Made by a program: the position numbers and the translations under genes. Below, in pieces: positions 24,310 to 33,702 of a DNA stretch of 55,136 nt. Under the pieces are notes generated by a model. It searched no databases. It was given only the letters and a program-made list of their open reading frames with translations, and was not told the origin of the DNA. This DNA comes from an uncultured Bacteroidota bacterium (lineage in GTDB: Bacteria; Bacteroidota; Bacteroidia; Flavobacteriales; Flavobacteriaceae). Every line of letters begins with the position of its first letter. The stretch's first letter is position 1. Where the stretch lies: assembly GCA_902525795.1 (NCBI GenBank), contig CABZIT010000004.1:1-55136 (forward strand). The letters are read 5' to 3'.

Positions 24310-27300
24310 CTAATTAAGTTTATATAAAATTTTATTATCATCTAATTTTGATAAAAGATCAGACGATATATCAATTTTTTGTTTTTGACTATCTAAATCT
24401 ATCATAATTTTTTCGTCATTATCAAATACCTGAAAACTTAAATTATTATTTCCAGAGTGATTTTTTAACAAGCTATTAATTAACTCAATTTTTTCATCTT
24501 CTATTTCTTTTATATCTAATTGAATACTTAATTTTTTTGCCATTGTATTAACAACATCCTGCAATAACCTAAAATTTAAATATTGAATTCTTGGTTCTCC
24601 ATTTAATCCTGTTTCTTTATTTTTCCAACCTTCAACTATTTTTGTTTTAATATGTAAAAAGTTGTTTAAATTCAAAAAGTGTTTGAATCTTAAATATTCC
24701 TCTCCAAAAATTCTAAAGGTAAACGAATCTACATAATCTTCAACTGTAAAAAATGCCCAACCCTTGCCTTGTCGGCTTACTTTGTGTTCAACCTCAGTGA
24801 CAACACCTGCAATGGATATTTCTTTTAATAAAAATTCACGAGGAGATTTAAATGCACTTACATCACCATTACAAAATGATTGCATTTCCAACTTAAAATC
24901 ATCCAAGGGGTGTCCAGAAATATAAATTCCAATAACTTCCTTTTCCTTTGAGAGCTTTTCAATTGTTGGCCAAGGGTCTATTTTAGGAACCTCAGGACTC
25001 ATAACTTTTAGGTCTGCAGAGTCAGTAAATAAACTTACCTGAGCGGAATTAACATTTTCTTGAAACTTATTACCATGCTTAATTATTTTTTCAATGAATG
25101 AAACTCCATCCCCATTATCATGAAAATATTGGGACCTGAAAATTCCAAATGAATCAAATGCACCTGCTGCTGCTAAACTATCAATAGCTTTTTTATTTGC
25201 TGCTCTTAAATCAACTCTTTGAGTAAAGTCAAAAACGGATCGGTAATTGCCGTTATTTTTTCTCTCACTTACAATAGCCTTGACTGCTGATGCACCGACC
25301 CCCTTTATTGCACCCATTCCAAATCGAATCTCATTATTTTTATTCACAGAGAATTTATAATATGATTCATTTACGTCTGGGCCCAAAACCTGAAGTTTCA
25401 TTCTCTTACACTCAGCCATAAAAAAGGTGACATTTTTAATATCGCGCATATTATTTGATAAAACAGATGCCATATATTCGGCAGGATAATTAGCCTTTAA
25501 ATATGCCGTTTGATATGCAATCCATGCGTAACAAGTAGAATGAGACTTATTAAATGCATAACTTGCAAAAGCCTCCCAATCTTTCCAAATTTTTTCAACT
25601 TTATCTACTTTGAAACCTTTTCTTTGGGAGTTTTCAAGAAATTTTGGTTTCATTTTATCTAAAACTTCTTTTTGCTTTTTACCCATGGCTTTTCTTAAAA
25701 TATCTGCCTCACCTTTTGAAAAGTCACCAATTTTTTGAGATAATAACATCACCTGTTCCTGATAGACGGTGATTCCGTATGTATCCTTTAAGATTTCTTC
25801 CATTTCTGGCAGGTCATATATAATTTTCTCATCACCATGTTTTCTTTTGATAAAGCTTGGAATATATTCCATGGGACCAGGTCTGTAAAGAGCGTTCATA
25901 GCAATCAAATCTTTAAAAACAGTGGGCTTTAAATCTTTTAAGTGTTTTTGCATCCCAGGCGATTCATACTGAAAAATACCAACTGTATCCCCCCTTTTAA
26001 ATAAGTCAAATGTTTTTTCATCATCAATTGGAAAGTTATCTGGGTCTAATTCAATTCCATATTTTGCTTTTACAATTTTGACAGTATCCTTAATCAGGGT
26101 TAACGTTTTTAATCCCAAAAAATCCATTTTTAATAATCCAGCTTGTTCGACAACTGCATTATCGAACTGTGTTACATAAAGATCTGAATCTTTTGCAGTT
26201 GCAATGGGTACATAGTTTTTAATATCATCAGGGGTTATAATAACACCACATGCATGAATTCCGGTATTACGAAGTGTACCCTCGAGTAATCTGGCATGTC
26301 TGATCGTCTCACTTTCTAAATTATCAGCCTGTGAAATTGAAAGAAGCTGATTAATTTTATCCAAATCATCTGCTCTAAACTTATTTCTCAGTTCTTTATG
26401 ATTTGTTTCAAAAATGGAACTTAATTTGGCCATATTTGGGACCAGCTTTGCTATTCTGTCAGCATCTCCCAATGGCAGATCTAAAACTCGAGCAGTATCC
26501 CTAATGGAAGATTTGGCAGCCATTGTTCCGTATGTGATTATTTGGGCAACTTGATTTTCTCCATACTTTTCAATTACATAATTGATCACTTTATTTCTAC
26601 CAATATCATCAAAATCAATATCAATATCAGGCATACTTATCCTGTCTGGATTTAAAAATCTTTCAAAAAGTAAATCATATTTTATTGGATCAATATTGGT
26701 AATCCAAAGACAATAAGCAACTACAGATCCTGCAGCTGAACCTCTTCCTGGCCCAACAGAAACATTCATCTCTCTTGCCTTTCTGATAAAATCCTCTACA
26801 ATTAAAAAATAACCGGGATAACCAGTGTTTTTAATAGTTTCTAATTCAAATTCAATTCTTTCGTTGAGTTCATCAGAAACTTTTCCATATCTTTTTTTTG
26901 CTCCCTGAAAGGTGAGATATTTTAAATATTCATTTTCTCCACTACCATTTTCACTATTATTGTTAAATTCTTTGGGTATTTGAAATTTTGGTAGTTGAAC
27001 TTCATTACTCAAGTCAAAAGGAGTTATTTTTTTTATCAAGTCATTTATATTTTTTATGGATTGAGGAATATCGGAAAATAAATCTTTCATCTCTGCTGAT
27101 GTCTTGAAATAATATTGATCATTACTTAGCCCATACCTAAAACCTCTTCCCCTTCCTTTTGGAGTTGCCAATTTTTCACCATCTCTTACACATAATAAAA
27201 TGTCATGTGCATCAGCCTCATTTTTTTGTAAATAGTAGGTACTATTAGTGGCAATTAATTTTATATTATATTGAATAGATAAGCTCAATAAAACCTCATT

Positions 27301-28656
27301 TACTGCATTTTCGTCTTGTTGATTATGTCTGTTAATTTCAAGATAAAAATCATCTTTGAAATTTTCTCTCCACCATTTAAGTGACTGCTCAGCTTCTGCT
27401 TTACCGACTTTTAAAATTTTACTTGAAATTTCTCCGTACAAGTTTCCTGAAAGAACAATTAAATCACTTTTATATTCAAGTAATAATTCTTTATCAACCC
27501 TTGGAACATAATAGAAACCCTCCGTGTATCCAAGGGAGGACAACTTTGATAAATTATCATAACCTCTTTTATTTTTTGCTAAAAAAACCATTTGATATCC
27601 GTTATCTCTAAAGTTTTTATTCAGACGGTCTTCACATACATTTAAAATACAACCTACAATAGGTTTGATATGTTGTTTTTTTTCATCAAAAGATTTGTTT
27701 TCTTCATCAATTTTCAGATTTACTTTTTTTACTTCACTTATGAATCTAAATGCTCCCATCATATTTCCAAGATCAGTCATTGCAACAGCATTCATATTAT
27801 TTTTATAGGTCAAATTAACTAAATCTGTGATTTTTATTGTCGATTGCAGCATTGAAAATTGAGTATGATTATGCAGATGGCAAAAATTATATTCATCAAG
27901 ATCAATATCTGGGTTATTTACTTCACTTGCGTTTAAATTATTTGCTATTAATGATTTCTTTAATTTTGCAGATTTTTTCTTGAGGTTAAAATGTTTGATT
28001 CCAAAAGTATTAATGGAGCCGGGGTTCTGTTCTTTAAATTCAGTAAAATAATTTTCTCCTAGTTGTATTTGGTCTTTATTAAAATTTTCAATTCTGATTA
28101 ACTCCAGTAGACATCGTGAAGTAGCCTCAACATCAGCGCTTGCATTGTGCGCGTCCTTAAATTTCTCATTAAATAAAAATTCATGTAACTCTGTTAATGT
28201 TGGTAATTTATATTTACCCCCCCTGCCACCAGAAAGTTTACATAATTCAGCGGTTTGCTCTGAACATGTGTCCAATACATCAACATTATTAAGTTTTGAT
28301 TTAAAATTTGATCGATAAAGTTCACAACCGATAACATTTAGGTCAAAATTTATATTATGTCCGACTATAAACTTTGATTTTGAAATTGCTGAATTAAAGG
28401 ATTCCAACACCTTTTTCAATTGATGTCCCTCTGTTAATGCCAAATCAGTTGATATTCCATGAATATTTTCAGATTCAAAGGGAATATCGAAACCATCTGG
28501 TTTGATTATAAAACTTTTATTTTCTACGAGCTTTCCATACTTATCATGTAATTGCCACGCAATTTGAACACATCTTGGCCAATTACTAGTATCTGAAATT
28601 GGAGCTTTCCAATTTTTAGGTAAACCGGTTGTTTCAGTATCAAAAATTAAAAACAT
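24310..28656 (-). CDS. dnaE: DNA polymerase III alpha subunit with N-terminal DnaQ-like exonuclease
   Basis: 1448 residues, about 290 longer than E. coli DnaE because residues 1-190 are a DEDDh exonuclease: FDTETTGLP, GHNINFDLNVIG and DAHNASADVEAT carry the Asp-Glu-Asp-His-Asp set. The PHP domain begins near residue 257 (FCHLHNHTQFSML). The polymerase palm has VGPGRGSAAGSVVAYCL and PDIDIDFDD (catalytic Asp). Helix-hairpin-helix and OB regions follow (IKGVGASAVKAIV, IAGVVTEVE). It replicates the chromosome and probably proofreads in cis. The fused form is known for Bacteroidota. Confidence 0.96.
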   Translation of the reverse strand: MFLIFDTETTGLPKNWKAPISDTSNWPRCVQIAWQLHDKYGKLVENKSFIIKPDGFDIPFESENIHGISTDLALTEGHQLKKVLESFNSAISKSKFIVGHNINFDLNVIGCELYRSNFKSKLNNVDVLDTCSEQTAELCKLSGGRGGKYKLPTLTELHEFLFNEKFKDAHNASADVEATSRCLLELIRIENFNKDQIQLGENYFTEFKEQNPGSINTFGIKHFNLKKKSAKLKKSLIANNLNASEVNNPDIDLDEYNFCHLHNHTQFSMLQSTIKITDLVNLTYKNNMNAVAMTDLGNMMGAFRFISEVKKVNLKIDEENKSFDEKKQHIKPIVGCILNVCEDRLNKNFRDNGYQMVFLAKNKRGYDNLSKLSSLGYTEGFYYVPRVDKELLLEYKSDLIVLSGNLYGEISSKILKVGKAEAEQSLKWWRENFKDDFYLEINRHNQQDENAVNEVLLSLSIQYNIKLIATNSTYYLQKNEADAHDILLCVRDGEKLATPKGRGRGFRYGLSNDQYYFKTSAEMKDLFSDIPQSIKNINDLIKKITPFDLSNEVQLPKFQIPKEFNNNSENGSGENEYLKYLTFQGAKKRYGKVSDELNERIEFELETIKNTGYPGYFLIVEDFIRKAREMNVSVGPGRGSAAGSVVAYCLWITNIDPIKYDLLFERFLNPDRISMPDIDIDFDDIGRNKVINYVIEKYGENQVAQIITYGTMAAKSSIRDTARVLDLPLGDADRIAKLVPNMAKLSSIFETNHKELRNKFRADDLDKINQLLSISQADNLESETIRHARLLEGTLRNTGIHACGVIITPDDIKNYVPIATAKDSDLYVTQFDNAVVEQAGLLKMDFLGLKTLTLIKDTVKIVKAKYGIELDPDNFPIDDEKTFDLFKRGDTVGIFQYESPGMQKHLKDLKPTVFKDLIAMNALYRPGPMEYIPSFIKRKHGDEKIIYDLPEMEEILKDTYGITVYQEQVMLLSQKIGDFSKGEADILRKAMGKKQKEVLDKMKPKFLENSQRKGFKVDKVEKIWKDWEAFASYAFNKSHSTCYAWIAYQTAYLKANYPAEYMASVLSNNMRDIKNVTFFMAECKRMKLQVLGPDVNESYYKFSVNKNNEIRFGMGAIKGVGASAVKAIVSERKNNGNYRSVFDFTQRVDLRAANKKAIDSLAAAGAFDSFGIFRSQYFHDNGDGVSFIEKIIKHGNKFQENVNSAQVSLFTDSADLKVMSPEVPKIDPWPTIEKLSKEKEVIGIYISGHPLDDFKLEMQSFCNGDVSAFKSPREFLLKEISIAGVVTEVEHKVSRQGKGWAFFTVEDYVDSFTFRIFGEEYLRFKHFLNLNNFLHIKTKIVEGWKNKETGLNGEPRIQYLNFRLLQDVVNTMAKKLSIQLDIKEIEDEKIELINSLLKNHSGNNNLSFQVFDNDEKIMIDLDSQKQKIDISSDLLSKLDDNKILYKLN

Positions 28657-28665
28657 CTAAAAAAA

Positions 28666-29130
28666 CTAATCCTGTGTATTAATGGGAACCCTGTAAAAAA
28701 CACCTTCTGAAACATTTTTTACATGTAATCCAGAATTGTCATAGCACTCAAAATAAAAATGACCACTTACTGAGTTTTCAACATAATTAATCTCATTAAT
28801 ATCTATTCTTCCAGCACTCAGATAAGCAATACTTCCAATACCATCATTTTTAGTAGAGTAATAAATGGTATCCTGAAAAACAGCAAAATCATCTGACCAA
28901 CTTCTTAGCTCAAAAGAATTTACATTAATAGAATCAATTACAATTGAAATTGCTCCAAGTTGATTATTTCCAGAGATAGATAATTGATTATTTTGTATTG
29001 TTGCATTGTAACTTTGTGCAATCCAGTCCTTTCCATTAACAAGCGCTTCAAAACCAGGCGTATTATTGCTCAAATCCTCCGAACAGTTAGAGAAAGTTGC
29101 AAGCATAACAAGTAAAAAGAATTTTTTCAT
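28666..29130 (-). CDS. Small lipoprotein, DUF6252-like
   Basis: 154 residues with a lipoprotein signal (LATFSNC). The mature part starts FEALVNGKDWIAQSY, the F-x-A-x-V-N-G-x-x-W pattern of the DUF6252 group of Bacteroidota lipoproteins, followed by a beta-rich domain. Function unknown. It lies 9 bases upstream of dnaE on the same strand. Confidence 0.65.
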   Translation of the reverse strand: MKKFFLLVMLATFSNCSEDLSNNTPGFEALVNGKDWIAQSYNATIQNNQLSISGNNQLGAISIVIDSINVNSFELRSWSDDFAVFQDTIYYSTKNDGIGSIAYLSAGRIDINEINYVENSVSGHFYFECYDNSGLHVKNVSEGVFYRVPINTQD

Positions 29131-29177
29131 TTATATGGCGTTAGGGTAAATGTAATACAAAATTTTTAAAGATTTAC

Positions 29178-29207
29178 TTGATGTTAATATTTTATATTAT
29201 ATATTTG
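29178..29207 (+). promoter_or_regulatory. Bacteroidota-type promoter for rpsP
   Basis: TTG (29178-29180), a 19-base spacer and TATATTTG (29200-29207) match the consensus exactly. It lies 43 bases upstream of the rpsP start, leaving a short leader. Confidence 0.8.
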
Positions 29208-29250
29208 CCCCCACATTTAAAAACCAGGTCGAGAACCTAAAATTAAAAAT

Positions 29251-29910
29251 ATGCCAGTAAAAATTAGACTTCAAAGGCACGGTAAAAAAGGGAAACCTTT
29301 TTATTGGATTGTTGCCGCTGATTCACGTTCAAAAAGAGACGGAAAATATTTAGAAAAACTTGGATCTTACAATCCAAATACTAATCCTGCAACAATTGAT
29401 CTTGATATTGATAAATCTGTTATTTGGTTATCAAACGGGGCGCAACCTACCAACACGGCAAGAAATATTCTTTCATACAAAGGTGCTTTGTTGAAACATC
29501 ATTTAGCTGGTGGTGTTGCAAAAGGTGCATTTGATGAGGATGAAGCTGAAAAAAGATTTCAAGAATGGTTAAAGGATAAACAAAAAAGAATTGATCAAAA
29601 GTCATCGATGCTTGAAAAAGAGCGTCAAGAGGCAAAGACGAAAGCAATTGAAAATGAAAAGCTTGCAAATGATGCTAGAATTAAAGCGCAAAAAGAAGCA
29701 TTAGAAGCTGCTGCGAAAGCAGAAGAAGAGGCTTTAGCTGCAGAAGAGGCTCCAGCAGCGGATGAAGCTCCAGCAGCGGATGAAGCTCCAGCAGCAGAAG
29801 AGGCTCCAGCAGCAGAAGAAGCTCCAGCAGCGGAAGAAGCTCCAGCAGCGGAAGAAGCTCCAGCAGCAGAAGAGGCTCCAGCAGCGGAAGAAGCTGAGAA
29901 AAAGAAATAA
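29251..29910 (+). CDS. rpsP: 30S ribosomal protein S16 with long acidic repeat tail
   Basis: 219 residues. Residues 1-80 are ordinary S16 (VKIRLQRHGKKGKPFYWIVA, LGSYNPNTNP, WLSNGAQPTNTARNIL). Residues about 110-164 form a charged helix, then 165-212 are eight copies of (E/D)EAPAA ending in EEAEKKK. S16 is about 80-90 residues in most bacteria; extended tails are common in Flavobacteriia. First gene of an operon with rimM. The tail is probably disordered and lies outside the ribosome core, by inference. Confidence 0.96.
   Translation: MPVKIRLQRHGKKGKPFYWIVAADSRSKRDGKYLEKLGSYNPNTNPATIDLDIDKSVIWLSNGAQPTNTARNILSYKGALLKHHLAGGVAKGAFDEDEAEKRFQEWLKDKQKRIDQKSSMLEKERQEAKTKAIENEKLANDARIKAQKEALEAAAKAEEEALAAEEAPAADEAPAADEAPAAEEAPAAEEAPAAEEAPAAEEAPAAEEAPAAEEAEKKK
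29743..29886 (+). repeat. 18-bp tandem repeat inside rpsP, eight copies
   Basis: Eight 18-base units of the form GA(A/T)GA(A/G)GCTCCAGCAGC(A/G) encode (E/D)EAPAA. The copies differ only at wobble positions and one E/D change, so they arose by recent duplication or recombination. Copy number is likely to vary between strains without breaking the frame. Confidence 0.9.
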
Positions 29911-29967
29911 CGTCTGCTCCTATCCCTTTTATTTCATAATTTTATATCTTACTTAAAGTTCATTAAG

Positions 29968-30489
29968 ATGATGAAATTGGATGACTTTTATTATCTAGGA
30001 AAAATTACTAAGAAATTTAGCTTCAGGGGGGAAGTTATAATATTTTTGGATACTGACTCCCCAGAATTTTACTATAACATTAAAAAATTATTTATTAATC
30101 TTAATAACGAATTAACTCCGTTTGAAATTACTAGCGTCAGACCAAATAAAACTAATAGAATTAGAGTAAAAATCAATGGGATTGATACTGAAAATGATAC
30201 CGAAAAATTAATAAATAAAGAAATCTATCTTCCAAAAGATTCCTTACCCAAAACCGATGAAAATAGTTTTTATTATCATGAAATTATTGGCTACACTGTT
30301 TTAGATCAGAATAGTAAAAAGGTAGGGAATATCATTGGAGTCAATGATCAATCTCCACAACACTTATTTCAAATTAACACATGCGAAAAAAAAACTTTGA
30401 TTCCCATTAATGATAATCTGATAATTAAAGTTGATAAAAAAAATAAAATAATTAAAATGGATCTTCCTGATGGAATATTAGATATTTAG
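29968..30489 (+). CDS. rimM: Ribosome maturation factor RimM
   Basis: 173 residues. The N-terminal part has LGKITKKFSFRGEVIIF, and the PRC-barrel part has YYHEIIGYTVLDQNSKKVGNI and HLFQI, with TLIPINDNLIIKVD near the end. It helps assemble the 30S head and contacts S19. Directly after rpsP, the usual pairing. The next gene starts 2 bases after its stop. Confidence 0.93.
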   Translation: MMKLDDFYYLGKITKKFSFRGEVIIFLDTDSPEFYYNIKKLFINLNNELTPFEITSVRPNKTNRIRVKINGIDTENDTEKLINKEIYLPKDSLPKTDENSFYYHEIIGYTVLDQNSKKVGNIIGVNDQSPQHLFQINTCEKKTLIPINDNLIIKVDKKNKIIKMDLPDGILDI

Positions 30490-30491
30490 AT

Positions 30492-31577
30492 ATGCATAAA
30501 ATATTTGTAAATAAAAGAATTGAGCTAGCTAATACAGTCCCATCAGAATTTTACACTGATGAAAAAATTTATAGTCTAGCAAAAGAAAAAATTTTCCTAA
30601 AATCTTGGCAGTGGATTGATAGCAATGGAATTAATAAAAAAAATCAAATTATTATTCCCATAAATATTTTAGAAGATCTTATCAATGAGCCAATTATATT
30701 ATTAAAAAATAATGACGAAATAAAATGTTATTCCAATGTGTGTACTCATCGGGGAAATATTCTTATCGAAAATCAATGCACACTTAAAAAAATTGTTTGT
30801 AATTATCATGGCAGGAGATTTAACTTAAACGGTAAATTTGAGTTTATGCCTGAATTTGAATCGGTTAAAAATTTTCCAAGCATTAACGAAGATTTAAAAA
30901 ATCTTCCTCTTATAAATTGGCATGGGTTATTTTTTGTTGGCATTAATCCTAACTTTGAATTATTGCCAATTTTGAACCAAATTGAAAAAAGAATTTCATT
31001 CTTACCTTTAAAAAAACTCAAAATTAAAAATGATCTCTCGCAAGACTATTTTGTAAATTCACATTGGGCAATTTACTGTGATAATTTTTTAGAAGGATTT
31101 CACGTTCCTTATGTTCACAATGGATTAAATAATGTTCTAGATTATAAGAATTATGAAACAGAAATCTATAAAAATTTCAACTTGCAAATTGGCTTTTCAA
31201 AAAATAAAGAAGAGTGTTTTCAATTTCCAAAAAATCATGAAGATTATGGTAAAAAAATTGCAGCATTCTATTATTGGATATTTCCTAATATCATGTTGAA
31301 TATTTATCCATGGGGCATTTCATTAAATGTGGTTTGTCCAATTGATATGTCAAAAACTAAAGTTTTATTTAGATCTTATGTTTTGGATAGCTCTAAACTT
31401 AATAATGGTGCAAGTGAGGACTTGAACAGAGTAGAATTAGAGGACGAGAAAATTGTTGAAAATGTTCAAAAAGGAATTAATTCGAGCTTCTATAGTTCAG
31501 GAAGATTCTCTGCCAAAAGAGAAAAGGGAGTACATCATTTTCACTGCTTAATTTCTCAATTTTTAAATCTTAAATAA
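30492..31577 (+). CDS. Rieske non-heme iron oxygenase alpha subunit
   Basis: 361 residues. The Rieske cluster ligands are CTHRGN (about residue 88) and CNYHGRRF (about 106). The catalytic domain has NSHWAIYCDNFLEGFHVPYVHNGL, with the bridging Asp and the two His ligands of mononuclear iron. The family includes choline and carnitine monooxygenases and ring-hydroxylating dioxygenases. Substrate is not shown. It is cytoplasmic and needs a reductase, which is not adjacent. It is the third gene of the rpsP-rimM run. Confidence 0.85.
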   Translation: MHKIFVNKRIELANTVPSEFYTDEKIYSLAKEKIFLKSWQWIDSNGINKKNQIIIPINILEDLINEPIILLKNNDEIKCYSNVCTHRGNILIENQCTLKKIVCNYHGRRFNLNGKFEFMPEFESVKNFPSINEDLKNLPLINWHGLFFVGINPNFELLPILNQIEKRISFLPLKKLKIKNDLSQDYFVNSHWAIYCDNFLEGFHVPYVHNGLNNVLDYKNYETEIYKNFNLQIGFSKNKEECFQFPKNHEDYGKKIAAFYYWIFPNIMLNIYPWGISLNVVCPIDMSKTKVLFRSYVLDSSKLNNGASEDLNRVELEDEKIVENVQKGINSSFYSSGRFSAKREKGVHHFHCLISQFLNLK

Positions 31578-31632
31578 AGCTTAAAATAGTTTAAACTTAA
31601 AGTAGCATTATTTAACTTTGCAAAAAAAAACT

Positions 31633-32811
31633 ATGAAGCCTGATTTGTTTGAAGCACCAGATTATTATAAAGTTGATGATCTGTTAACTGATGAACATAA
31701 ATTAATAAGAGATTCTGTTAGAGATTGGGTTAAAAAATCCGTGTCACCTATAATCGAGGAATATGCTCAAAAAGCGAAATTTCCCGACCATTTATTGAAA
31801 GAGTTAGCAGAGATTGGTGCATTCGGCCCAAATATTCCTGTTGAATATGGTGGTTCTGGACTAGATGAAATTTCAGCAGGATTGATTATGCAAGAAATTG
31901 AAAGAGGTGATTCAGGTATTAGATCAACTGCATCTGTACAATCTTCCCTTGTAATGGGGCCTATTTTTAACTATGGCACTGAGGAACAAAAGAAAAGGTT
32001 TTTACCAAAACTTGCAACCGGGGAATTAATTGGCTGCTTTGGCTTAACAGAGCCTGATCATGGATCTAATCCTGGTGGAATGACTACAAATTATAAAGAC
32101 TGTGGTAATCATTATCTTTTGAATGGTGCAAAACTATGGATTTCAAATTCTCCTTTTGCAGATATTGCAATAGTATGGGCAAAAAACGAAGAAGGAAGAA
32201 TACATGGGCTAATTGTTGAAAGAGGTATGGAAGGATTTTCTACACCTGAGACTCATAGCAAATGGTCATTGCGCGCTAGTGCAACCGGTGAATTGATTTT
32301 TAATGACGTCAAAGTGCCAAAAAACAATCTTATGCCGAATAAATCTGGGCTTGGAGCGCCATTAAAATGCCTTGATTCAGCAAGGTATGGAATTGCTTGG
32401 GGTTCAATTGGAGCTGCAATGGATTGTTATGACACTGCCTTAAAGTACAGTAAAGAAAGGAGTCAATTTGGCAAACCAATTGGAGGTTTTCAACTCCAGC
32501 AAAAAAAACTTTCAGAGATGGTCACTGAAATCACAAAAGCTCAACTACTAGCATGGAGACTTGGAACCTTGAAAAATGAAGGAAAAGCAACTACTGCTCA
32601 AATATCCATGGCAAAAAGAAATAACGCCGAAATGGCAATTAAAGTAGCCAGAGAGGCCAGACAAGTTTTAGGAGGTATGGGAATTACTGGAGATTACCCA
32701 ATTATGAGGCATATGATGAATCTTGAAAGTGTAATCACTTATGAAGGGACCCATGACATACATCTACTAATAACTGGATTAGATATCACTGGCATTAATG
32801 CATTTAAGTAA
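31633..32811 (+). CDS. gcdH: Acyl-CoA dehydrogenase, glutaryl-CoA dehydrogenase type
   Basis: 392 residues from the ATG at 31633; an earlier TTG is rejected. FAD- and acyl-CoA-binding segments are RSTASVQSSLVMGPIFNYG, CFGLTEPDHGSNPGG, LWISNSPFAD, KERSQFGKPIGGFQLQQ and ARQVLGGMGITGDY. The catalytic Glu is in TYEGTHDIH. The SVQSSLVM-PI segment and short length are typical of glutaryl-CoA dehydrogenase, which oxidises and decarboxylates glutaryl-CoA to crotonyl-CoA in lysine degradation. Followed 6 bases later by a DUF3050 gene. A saccharopine dehydrogenase near 48.7 kb supports a lysine route. Confidence 0.88.
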   Translation: MKPDLFEAPDYYKVDDLLTDEHKLIRDSVRDWVKKSVSPIIEEYAQKAKFPDHLLKELAEIGAFGPNIPVEYGGSGLDEISAGLIMQEIERGDSGIRSTASVQSSLVMGPIFNYGTEEQKKRFLPKLATGELIGCFGLTEPDHGSNPGGMTTNYKDCGNHYLLNGAKLWISNSPFADIAIVWAKNEEGRIHGLIVERGMEGFSTPETHSKWSLRASATGELIFNDVKVPKNNLMPNKSGLGAPLKCLDSARYGIAWGSIGAAMDCYDTALKYSKERSQFGKPIGGFQLQQKKLSEMVTEITKAQLLAWRLGTLKNEGKATTAQISMAKRNNAEMAIKVAREARQVLGGMGITGDYPIMRHMMNLESVITYEGTHDIHLLITGLDITGINAFK

Positions 32812-32817
32812 AATAAT

Positions 32818-33651
32818 ATGAACATAGAAAATATACAAAAACAGATTGAACCGTTAAGACAAAAGCTTTTGAATCACAGCTTATATTCTAAAATTAACAG
32901 AATAGAGGATCTTAGAATATTTACTCAAAATCATGTTTATGCCGTATGGGATTTTATGTCTCTATTAAAATCTTTACAATTGATTCTTACATGTACAAAG
33001 ACTCCTTGGATGCCGAATAAAAACTCTGAAACTGCATATTTAATCAATGAAATTGTACTCGCTGAGGAAACAGATGTTAATCAGGAGGGTGTCAGAAAAA
33101 GCCACTATGAACTATATCTTGATGCAATGTATGACATTGGTGCATCATTTGAAGAATCTAGTCAAAATATTTTTAAATTATCTCAGTCAAATGATATAGA
33201 TAAGTGTATTCAAGATCTTGATATTCATCCAAATATTAAAGAGTTTTTACATTTTACTTTTTCAGTAATAAGAGAAGGAAAAGCTCATAAAATCGCTGCT
33301 ATTTTTACTTTTGGTAGAGAGAACCTTATTCCAAACATGTTCAATGAAATATTACATGAATTTGAAAAAAATATCAAGGGAAGTAATATTGGTAAACTAA
33401 TATATTATTTTGAAAGGCATATTGAACTTGATGAAGATGAGCATGGTCCAATGGCACTTGATATGGTGTCAAAACTTGCTGGAGAGAAAGCTGAATTTTG
33501 GTCAGAAATTGAAGAAATTTCTAAGATTGCTCTTCAGAAAAGAATTTTATTGTGGGATGCAATTGAAGAATTATTAGAAAATAACTCTTCATGGTCTGAT
33601 TTAAGAAATTCTAAACAAGAAACTTACTCTTACAGCTTTTCTAATAAATGA
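32818..33651 (+). CDS. DUF3050 family protein
   Basis: 277 residues, all-helical. Conserved segments are NHVYAVWDFMSLLKSLQ, NEIVLAEETD, SHYELYLDAM and ELDEDEHGPMA. Conserved His, Glu and Asp residues in these helices resemble metal ligands of heme-oxygenase-like oxidases, so a metal-dependent oxidase role is possible by inference. The function of DUF3050 is unknown. It follows gcdH by 6 bases in the same operon. Confidence 0.8.
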   Translation: MNIENIQKQIEPLRQKLLNHSLYSKINRIEDLRIFTQNHVYAVWDFMSLLKSLQLILTCTKTPWMPNKNSETAYLINEIVLAEETDVNQEGVRKSHYELYLDAMYDIGASFEESSQNIFKLSQSNDIDKCIQDLDIHPNIKEFLHFTFSVIREGKAHKIAAIFTFGRENLIPNMFNEILHEFEKNIKGSNIGKLIYYFERHIELDEDEHGPMALDMVSKLAGEKAEFWSEIEEISKIALQKRILLWDAIEELLENNSSWSDLRNSKQETYSYSFSNK

Positions 33652-33702
33652 ACTGAGGATTTTCAAAATAAAAGAAAATAGATTAATAAAGTTTTTTATA
33701 AA

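Noticed and set aside
29762-29956. Gln/Lys/Leu-rich frame inside the rpsP repeat
   Set aside because: It is another frame of the tandem repeat and has no independent support.
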